NCBI GenBank assembly: GCA_007449985.2 | Contig: VIIQ02000119.1 | Span: forward strand, 28,381-92,380 | From: Desmodesmus armatus | Taxonomy: Eukaryota; Chlorophyta; Chlorophyceae; Sphaeropleales; Scenedesmaceae | Direction of reading: 5' to 3' | DNA length: 64,000 nt | Shown here: one piece after another, positions 56,901 through 64,000 of the stretch | How positions within the stretch are numbered: the stretch's first letter is position 1 | Layout: each line of letters opens with the position of its first letter | Program-made: the position numbers and the translations under genes | The notes under the pieces: generated by a model | Seen by the model: only the letters and a program-made list of their open reading frames with translations | What the model was told of the DNA's origin: nothing | Databases searched by the model: none

Positions 56901-59900
56901 CAGCTTCAAGGGGACCATACGGGTGTGGAACAAGAATGGTGAGGGCGGGGGGGGGCTGGGGCCGGCATGCATGCATGTTCACATTGGGCATGTGACGTGG
57001 ATAGTGAATATCAACAGGCCAGGAAGCTGTGCTGGGCTGGGCTGTCAGGCAGCACAGAGACCAGGGCAATGGGATGGCAAGGTGGGCAGGGCGTGACTTG
57101 GGGCAAGGGCTGGGATGCAAGACAAGGCTTGGCATGCCACGGGGGGAGGTGTATGGGGAAGGAGGTGGGGCAGCTTCAAGGGTACCATACGGGTGTGGAA
57201 CAATGTTGGTGAGCCAGGAAGCGGGGCCGAGAGGACAGGGGAAGGGACAGGCAGGCAAAGGTAGGGAGGGACGGTGCAGGGAGGGAGGGGAAGGCAGCTG
57301 CGGTACGAGACGTACACCGTGTTGGCTCAAGCATGATTTACCCATTCACCCAGTTCACTCACCGCTGCTCGGCATCGTGCTGTGCTGTGCTGTGCTGATT
57401 CCAGGCAACCTGGAGCATGTGGTGTCTGAGCACACTGCCCCTGTGTTCACGCTGCGCTGGAACAAGCGGGGCGACCTGCTGATCACAGGCAGTGCAGACA
57501 AGGGAACAAAGGTGCTGGACGCAACAACATGGCGCGTCAAGCAGACCTTCACACCACACACAAGTGAGTTTGTGGGCACGCCTGTATATCTTCTTTTCTT
57601 TCAATAGAATCAACACATGTAGATGGTCTCACCACACACATATTCTGCATGGTTACTGCCCCACGTGGCCTCTCATACATCTCTCGTCTGTCATCAAGCT
57701 TAGTGTCTTACACACGCTCATAGCATCAAGCCTCCCTGATGGTTTGCTGGAGAGTATACTGGGTTTCTTGAGGGTGAGGCTTGTTGGGTACGAGGGATGT
57801 CGGGCTGGTGGGGTAAGAAAGCGCCCTCACTCACCATGACACAGCCCTGACCATGGTGTGTCGCGGCCTTTGAAGGGCGCACATCAATCACGTGGAGCAC
57901 CATCAGGCAAGCGGGCGCGTGCTGCAGTCGCGACCCGATGTTCTTTGGCCCACACAGCAAGTGTCGTACTACGAGACGGTTCTATGTAGCCGGCCCCGCG
58001 CAGCCAGCACACTGACTCTTGACCCCTACGCCCCCTACGAGTTTGGATCCTCCCCTAGTGAATGTTTGTGGTGGGCCCCAACTCAGGTCTGATCCTTTTT
58101 TACAGCAGCCCTTCCCTCCATTTGCAGTCTCGCCCCATGTATGTCATTCCAATGCTGGCACCATTTCTATCGCCTCCTGTGTGCAGGTGCTACCCTGGAT
58201 GCCGACTGGCGCGACGACAGTGTGTTTGCCACCTGCTCCAATGACGGCTCCATTGCTGTGTGCAAGATGGGCAGTGACGCCGCACTCAGGACCTGGCCAG
58301 GGTACCCAAGACGGAGGTGAGAGGCTCCGTTGGGAGGCCCACAAGGATGCATCTTTACAAATCGATAAACAAATGCCATGAGGATTCTTGAGTACCGCTC
58401 TGGTCGCTGAGTTGTTGGTGTCAACAGTGAGGGCGGTGTGCATGAGTTTGTGCAAATGTGCTGCAGGCCGCGCTGGCCCCACTTGAGCGGTAACGGTGTC
58501 CGTCCCTGTGCTGCTGTGCATTCAGGTGACTGTGGTGCGCTGGTCTGCCAACGGCGACCTGCTGGCGTCAGTGGGTGATGACTGGGTGGTCAGGGTGAGT
58601 GGGGCAGGGAGAGGGTGGCGCTGTAAGGATGGGTTTCTGCAGGTGCTGATATATGTGCAGTACAGGTGCTTGATAGTGGGTGGGTCCGTGCTGAGGAATG
58701 AGTTAGTGAGGCATCCCCCAGTGGGCAGTGAGGCAGTTCCAGGCTGCAGCCAGGGGCAAAGCTAGCGTTGAATAATGTTTTTTTTGGGGAGTATGTTACA
58801 TGGACATTTTTGCCAAACAACAATGGCATTGCCCACCAGGATCGAGCCAGGTGAACCTCATAAGTTGTCTCCCCTGCGGTGGTTTGCACCACCTACACCG
58901 GGTTGACCAAAGAAGGCAGAACCACCAGAATTGCAGCAAGTGCCAGCCATGCTAGGAACCTATTGTGTGCAGAGATGAGGGCAGGCGACTATACCAGTGT
59001 GGACACAAGAAACAGAACAAAGTCAGTCAAATACCCATGGTAAGGCCAAGCAGGCGTGCTCTGCGCACTTTCATTTTGTACAAAGTGTGTGCCAGAGCCG
59101 ACTGTTCGGCATGTTGAAACACAGTAGCAACACAATCTTGGCACCCAACTGGACTGAAGCCGGGTCAGCAAAGGCTGGGCAGGCGGTGCGCAGATCATCA
59201 TACACGGGACACTCAAGAATGAAGTGCTTTAGATCTTCAACATTGTTGCTGGTGCCAGTGCGGGCCAGCACAGCAGCACGGTTGGCCAGCGAAGCGTCCT
59301 GACCAGAGCACAAACGACAGATGCGATCCGCCCTTGGGACAGACTCCCTACGCTTGCGACCCTGCTCAATTTCAAGATGTGCAGAGCCAACACGCAACTG
59401 CGCCAGGTTTTGTGCCACGTTGAAAGACAAGCACAACTTCATATGCGGGGCTGCATGGTCTCTAGAGAAAGGATCAAAGCCAGGGTCAAGAGGGTATACC
59501 CATGCATGGTGTGTAAGCCTGTGAATGCCGGCAGACGGTGCAGTGCGAGGGCTGCCCTCTGTAAGACCCTGCCACCTATCACGGAACAGGCCAGCCAAGG
59601 CAGCCTGCACAGCTGACTCCTGCCACCGCTGCTGCAACACCCACTCCAAAGGCTGCTGCCGCCAGCTACTATCAAGGAGCTGCAAGCCAGACATAGTGTG
59701 CAACACACCATACGACCAGCAACGCTGACAGCCATCCAAGGCCAACATAACGTCCTCGCGCCACACACAACTGGCCAGTGACCTGGGCTCCTCATCACGC
59801 GAATCCGACAACTTGGTCCACCACCGCGCAGCCAGGACTACCCAGTGGTACATGACGGGAATGCGGTGCAGGTCCCGGTATAATACATCCTTGGCAACCC

Positions 59901-61368
59901 CTTTGATGGATCCTGTCATGATCCTCAGGAACGAGGTGTGCACACTCTCGGCTTGTGTGTCGTACGGTGCGGAGTGCAGGCGCTTCACAAACATTGCCGG
60001 GCCCCAGATATGCGACGCATATGACAACACAGGCTCGACCAAAATATCAAACATTCTGCACTTGATGTCAAATTGGGTGAGGCAAGCCCGACGACAGCGC
60101 GTCAGCATGGCATGCATGGCTTTGCTGCCGGAAACTGCCAGCGCGTCCGACGCCCCCAGAAGCCCCCGAGTGGCATGCACACGCACGCCCAGATACACGT
60201 ACTCTGACTGCAGCGCAATTTAATTATGTCTTTATATCTAATTAATAATGGCAGTGGAGCATGACTTGTTGTGCACTGGTAAGGGCATGCGTCAGACCCT
60301 AGTGTACTGAGCGGGCGCTGGTAACATTGCCTTCTGTCATAGTGGCAGATTGCTTGCCATAAAACCTCTGTCCAGGCAGCCCGCCCCGCCGTCATCAGCA
60401 CTCTGATGACACCGTGTCAACAATAGCAAGCGGGTGTTCCAATCTGGCAGAGTTTCACCACCCTCCTACCCCGGCAAACCAAAGGAAGACTCCAAAAAAA
60501 GAAAGCTCGTATCATCCATGCCTGCCTACTGCCTGCGCGTCTGTCTCACTGTGCCTGCAGCTGTGGCGGCTGTCCAGTGATGCGCCGGTGTCTGTGTTCA
60601 AGCACGACGACGAGGTGTTCACCATCAAGTGGAGCCCCGCACCCCTGCTGAGGGCCAGGGCCAGCTGCTGGCAGCAGCCTCACAGGACAGGACTGTGCGG
60701 CTCTACGACTCACACTCCGGCAGGTGAGGCTACTGACCACCTGCCTGCCTGACTGCTTGACCGCCTGCATGCATGCCTGACTGCAATGCGTGTGTGGTTG
60801 CGGCTCTGTCTTTTGGTCGTTTCAGCGCTTGCAAAGTGCAAGCTGCAAATCAATCTGTTTGGCCTGGTACCAGTTCAGGTTAGACTGGTGCTGCGACCCT
60901 GATGTCAAGTTCTAGTGGTGTAGGATGGCAGCCGTCAGGACAGCGCTGGCAGCAGAGACAAGTGGCCCTGATGCGCCTGTCTGGTGCTGTGCTCGCCCTA
61001 CACCTCACCCATATGTTGACACCTGTTTGCGCCCTGCTGCTGCTGCTGCTGCTCGTCGTGTTGTTGCTGATGGTGTGCCTGCGGCCCTCACAGGGAGGTG
61101 TCATCGCTTGAGATGGAGGGTGAGTCACCCTACTGCATGTGCTTCTCACCAGAGGGCAGGTTCCTGGCGGCCGGCTGCAACGACGGCTTTGTGCGCTTCT
61201 TCTGCCCCGCTGCTGGCCCAGGGAGCTGCTCAGCCACAGGACAGAGGCAACCTGTTTGATGTGGCCTGGTGCCGGGTGGCTGATAAGCTGGCGTACACTA
61301 CAGGCGGCAACAAGATTGGCGTGCTACACCTGAGCGCGCGTGAAGGGCCCTGTGGGGATGGAGCATAG
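53994..61368 (+). CDS. LisH-WD40 corepressor subunit (TBL1/HOS15-like)
   Basis: Exons: 53994-54084, 54380-54525, 55070-55193, 55513-56065, 56745-56938, 57405-57563, 58187-58316, 58526-58594, 60561-60723, 61094-61368; about 634 aa. TBL1/HOS15 proteins link histone deacetylase corepressors to chromatin and act as exchange factors or ubiquitin adaptors. Seen: LisH (LTSDEMNYLIYRYLQECGFH), LVPPAALVTFVQKGLQYMEA, a very long Gln/Ala-rich linker in exon 4, then WD40 blades: DAFICQWSPNDLLVL, VTAAEWHPSGNTLVAGSFKG, FTLRWNKRGDLLITGSADKG, DADWRDDSVFATCSNDGSIA, VVRWSANGDLLASVGDDW, FTIKWSP, QDRTVRLYDSHSG, MCFSPEGRFLAAGCNDGF and LFDVAWCRVADKLAY. Three one-base breaks (58305-58307, 60642-60645, about 61205-61208) disturb the frame at C runs. 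Intron 8 holds an antisense LINE fragment. The ATG has a near-ideal context. Confidence 0.87.
54501..54707 (+). repeat. Duplicated 3' edge of TBL1 exon 2 plus local repeats
   Basis: The exon 2 end and donor (GAGGCAAACCTGGACCCGGT) recur in diverged form at about 54675-54700 in the intron. Between them CACTTTGCAGTCAGCACT occurs twice, and GGGACTGGGTCAGCAGATGC twice just beyond (near 54840-54880). Confidence 0.7.
55513..55912 (+). repeat. CAG-rich coding microsatellite cluster (poly-Gln/poly-Ala) in TBL1 exon 4
   Basis: About 130 codons are dominated by CAG/GCA triplets and encode interrupted poly-Gln followed by poly-Ala. They extend the linker between the LisH and WD40 regions. Confidence 0.9.
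56050..56306 (+). repeat. Three copies of the TBL1 exon 4 edge and donor
   Basis: CTCACAGGGTGGGTGAGATAG at the true donor (56065/56066) recurs at about 56163 and 56287, with related sequence on both sides (GACCTCCT..TGCTCACAGG upstream, TAGCTGT.GG downstream). It is tandem duplication across an exon-intron boundary. Confidence 0.85.
56906..57212 (+). repeat. Two copies of the TBL1 exon 5 edge and donor
   Basis: GGCAGCTTCAAGGGGACCAT...GTGTGGAACAAGAATGGTGAG at the exon 5 end recurs at about 57169-57212 with a handful of changes, about 263 bp downstream, including the GTGAG donor. Confidence 0.9.
58783..60215 (-). mobile_element. 5'-truncated non-LTR retrotransposon (LINE) fragment, antisense in TBL1 intron 8
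   Basis: The minus strand encodes the C-terminal part of a LINE ORF2. The 3' end is taken at an A8 run (TTTTTTTT on the plus strand near 58783); the 5' end is abrupt, inside the RT region near 60215. A clear target-site duplication was not found. Confidence 0.85.
59071..60215 (-). pseudogene. LINE ORF2 fragment (RT C-terminus and zinc-knuckle tail)
   Basis: An uninterrupted frame of about 380 codons begins without a true start. VYLGVRVHATRG and FDILVEPVLSYASHIWGP match the end of the reverse transcriptase/thumb of LINE ORF2. CRLCSGQDASLANRAAVL...HFILECPVYDDLR gives the C-terminal Cys-Cys-His-Cys type motif of these elements. The absence of internal stops suggests recent insertion. The fragment cannot be autonomous because the endonuclease and catalytic RT part are missing. 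Confidence 0.85.
60642..60645 (+). other. Apparent 1-bp frameshift in a C run (TBL1 exon 9)
   Basis: FTIKWSPAP and the following blade QLLAAASQDRTVRLYDSHSG are in frames one base apart; one extra C here joins them. The exon is 163 nt where 164 fits its phases. Confidence 0.75.
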
Positions 61369-62296
61369 ATGGTGTGGCTGGGGTGCTGCTGGGGTGTGTT
61401 CAACAACCCCTGGGCACAGTTTGTCCTATCCTCATGCAGCCATGGTATGCCAGAGACTGGCAAGTGGTGGACTTTGACAGGGGGTGGGGGCGGCATTGAC
61501 CTCGTGTTTGCCTTTACATCGTGCATTGCGTCAGGTGACCAGTAAGGGCATCGGAATGCAGGCCAGGCGGTTTTCCTGTACAATTTGTGTGGCATGCATC
61601 AGTCTGGAGGGCATCTTTTCTTTGCTGGCTGATCTGTGGGGACTAGTTTGGTGTCTCTTAGTTGCAGAGTGTTGATAGCCCCCCGGGTTTGGCGGCCTCT
61701 TGCCATCTTGCTGAAACATTGTACCGCTGTTGTGTGACCCACAGCACTGTTTGGGGCGGCAGGCCCTTTGCTGGTTCTAGCCAGTGTGGCTGGCGCTGTT
61801 GTGTTGGGGTGGGGCAGGGGCCAGCCTGGCAGTAGCTCAGTTGCTCCTGCACCACTATGGCTGCTACTGCCGCTTTCTTATGCGGCCTGGATCGTGCACC
61901 ATGGTGTTTGATGCCCCATGTTTTCGGCTGAGGGACTCTGACTGCGAGCAGCATTGTCGGTTGGCTGCACACGCGTTGAGGTAGATCTGTACCTGTAGCC
62001 ATGTTGGACTCACCTGTACCTGGCAGTGTCTGTATAGCTCCACAGGTTAGGGTGACCATGAAAATAGCCCTCAGACTTTGACCTGCTCAGGTTTGTCTCC
62101 ATGACGACCATTGTTCTCTTTCAAACTTGCAGCCCTATACCCGGGCGATCGACCAAACAGCTCAAGCACAGCGCAGATTTTGCATCGTATACTCTGTGTC
62201 CCGATCTCCATATCGCAATAGCTTTCTAGGTCCCTCTGCCGAACAAGGACTGTTGATCATTGGCAGCAGTAGCAGCAGCACACCCAACAGGCAGCA
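61369..62296. other. Intergenic: TBL1 3' UTR and promoter of the small-protein gene
   Basis: No coding or RNA gene recognised. Confidence 0.4.
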
Positions 62297-62542
62297 ATGG
62301 CCGCTCAAGTAGCAGCAGCCGTTGGTATTGCAGCTGGAGCAGCAGGCTTGATAGTTATTCCCAGCAAGAAGCAGAAGGACGAGGCTGCAATGGACCTGTT
62401 TGACAGGCACTACCAGCAGCTGCACCCGCAGGAGCAGAAAGCAGCAGAGTTCAAGGCAGCACACTCACGGTGGACTGGGTTCTTCGAGAAGAGCGTGTAC
62501 CCTATCACACGCAAGCTTCCTGGCAACAAGACCCCATCATGA
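62297..62542 (+). CDS. Small Ala-rich protein with one hydrophobic segment, unknown
   Basis: 81 codons, ATG-initiated, no intron seen. The start MAAQVAAAVGIAAGAAGLIV could be one membrane span or a targeting segment. A charged part follows: KKQKDEAAMDLFDRHYQQLH and QEQKAAEFKAAHSRWTGFFE, ending RKLPGNKTPS. I do not recognise a family. The codon choice and Arg/Lys/Glu content look coding. After the TGA the same frame continues for 16 codons with an acidic end (DAEPQGGQDDEE) to a second TGA, so the protein may be longer by readthrough, recoding or sequence error. Confidence 0.5.
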   Translation: MAAQVAAAVGIAAGAAGLIVIPSKKQKDEAAMDLFDRHYQQLHPQEQKAAEFKAAHSRWTGFFEKSVYPITRKLPGNKTPS

Positions 62543-64000
62543 AACCCTTACAAGGATGCAGAGCCCCAGGGTGGCCAGGACGATGAGGAGTGAAGCTGGT
62601 GTGGTTATGGTTGCATGACTGTTGACTGTATGACTTGTTGACGCACTGACATCTGTTTTGATGCATGTCTGGTTGGAAGTTTTGGATTGGGTTCACACCT
62701 GATGCTCCCCCTGGTGGTTCCTGTGGAGGTTGCCACACTGGGCACCTGATCCCACACCCCTGCTGCTGCCCAGCAGCAAACTCATGTCGTATGCAGAAGG
62801 GTGGCACGCAGCAATGCACAGCAGTGGCTTGAACAAGCTGTGATGTTCAAGCCACGTGTGTTTGTGATGCAGCATCAGCTGCTGCTGCTGCTGCAGTTGA
62901 CAGTTCCGTTGCAGTGACACAAAGCCCCACTACGACTGCTGACCGTTCCACCCCTACCTGGGGCGTGGTGCCAGCAAAGGCGTCGTGGTTGCCACTGGCT
63001 TTATTTTTCCATATTGATCACTGACCTGAGACCTAGTCAGGCATAGCTGCGGGCACCACTAAAGCAGTGGTCCCCTGCCCCTGCCATCAGCTGCACGGTG
63101 TCAGGGACAGCTTACTGCAGCAGCTGGGCTTGATCTGTGTTGGTGCTGTTGCTGCACATGGCAACGGCTGCAGCAAGCAACAGGTGCAGCATTTGCTGCA
63201 GGGTAGTTGTGGCAATGCATGTTGCACATGCATTTGGTGGTGGCTTGCTGGCCATTTGGGTCTTTCGCTGTGTAACTGGCTCATTCCCTTTGACATTCTT
63301 TGCCGTGAGGAGTACCTAGACGATGGGAGACTGCCACTTCAGTTTGTATACATGCTAAGCACTTGACGAGCATCTCACTGGTGATCAGCATCGGCAGGCA
63401 GGCAACACACAGCTGCAGTGTGTTGTAGCTTGGCAGTAGATCAGGAGCTCTGCAGTAGCCCAGTGCATCTTTCAAAGATCTGCAGCAGAGCTGGCAGCCA
63501 CATTGTGAACACCACAGCCACCGCCACAGCCATCTAGTAATGCGCGCCATGTTGCATGGAGATGTTGTCATGCCAAGTATCAAGCAGAGCGTGGGGCCCC
63601 AGTGTCATGACACTGCAGTGAGAATGGGAACTTTCCATCACCATTTACAACTTGTGACGCCCAATGGGCATACCACCCCTGGCATACTACCCCACCACTC
63701 ACACACAACTACTGATGCGCAAACTTTGCTGCCCAGCCGGGCGGCCAGCTGCAGGTTCACTGCAGTACATCAGCATCACAACACACTTCACCAGCAAGTC
63801 ATCCCACAACAGCAACAATTGCCCTTGGTGTGCCAAAAGCACCACCTGACATACCTTGGAGAGCTTTGCAGCCTCCAAGTCCAAGGCTGGATGTGGCCAC
63901 ATCACAACATGTACAGGACATGGGGAACAGCTCTGAACGGCTGCTCAGGACCGCCCCTCAGAAGCTGGTTGTGTGCATTGTGTGGTTTTTGGCTGCTGCT
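62543..64000. other. Right-end region without a recognised gene
   Basis: Open frames are short and show no recognisable domains. An exon of a gene extending beyond the window cannot be excluded. Confidence 0.4.
62824..62855. repeat. Perfect 12-bp hairpin downstream of the small-protein gene
   Basis: GTGGCTTGAACA pairs with TGTTCAAGCCAC around an 8-base loop. It could be part of a 3' UTR or a tiny fold-back. Confidence 0.75.

Noticed and set aside
1..64000. A defence system, CRISPR array, biosynthetic cluster or other prokaryote-type system
   Set aside because: All genes have spliceosomal introns or eukaryotic families; no direct-repeat arrays with spacers or operons were seen.

Overview
This window is nuclear DNA from a green alga, most likely a flagellated core chlorophyte (Chlorophyceae). 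The evidence is moderately high GC, short protein-coding exons split by many GT-AG introns, pervasive CAG/CTG (poly-Gln/poly-Ala) tracts, TGTAA-type polyadenylation signals, a peptidyl-serine galactosyltransferase of the Chlamydomonas SERGT1 type, an ORC1 carrying a plant-type PHD finger, and two axonemal or IFT dynein light chains. No bacterial operons, tRNA genes, rRNA genes or CRISPR arrays were seen. Exon chains below were joined by hand from splice signals and reading phase; in almost every gene the phases close exactly.

Layout, left to right. 230-5447 (+) SERGT1-like enzyme. 6235-10232 (+) ribosomal protein P0 (RPLP0), whose introns hold two identical H/ACA-snoRNA-like units. 12455-10845 (-) acidic DFGDF-motif protein resembling aftiphilin/synergin trafficking adaptors. 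14106-13669 (-) Tctex-type dynein light chain, head to head with 14488-15526 (+) DNAL4/LC10 dynein light chain. 16303-21020 (+) mannose-6-phosphate isomerase. 23988-21929 (-) secreted CAP/PR-1 protein, head to head with 24410-26446 (+) a membrane coiled-coil protein with a SUN-like C-terminus. 26899-27673 a TTAA-flanked element with inverted terminal repeats. 30788-28309 (-) tyrosine phosphatase. 32427-31014 (-) NUDT1/MTH1-type Nudix hydrolase, head to head with 32759-34252 (+) plastid-type ABM-domain protein. 34760-38099 (+) Tubby-like protein. 39202-45995 (+) ORC1. 50052-46921 (-) translin-family protein, head to head (194 bp) with 50247-53262 (+) PQBP1. 53994-61368 (+) TBL1/HOS15-type LisH-WD40 protein with an antisense LINE fragment in one intron. 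62297-62542 (+) a small unknown protein.

These are mostly housekeeping genes: translation, replication licensing, splicing, chromatin repression, nucleotide-pool sanitation, mannose metabolism, cell-wall glycosylation and cilia. They do not form a pathway cluster. The best unexplained signals are (i) two identical intronic snoRNA candidates, (ii) repeated tandem duplications that copy an exon edge together with its splice site into the adjacent intron in at least two genes, (iii) the TTAA/17-bp-TIR element, (iv) a long intronic fold-back at about 1533-1694, and (v) six places in three genes where the conserved frame is broken by one base at or near a C/G homopolymer, which looks more like sequencing error than biology.
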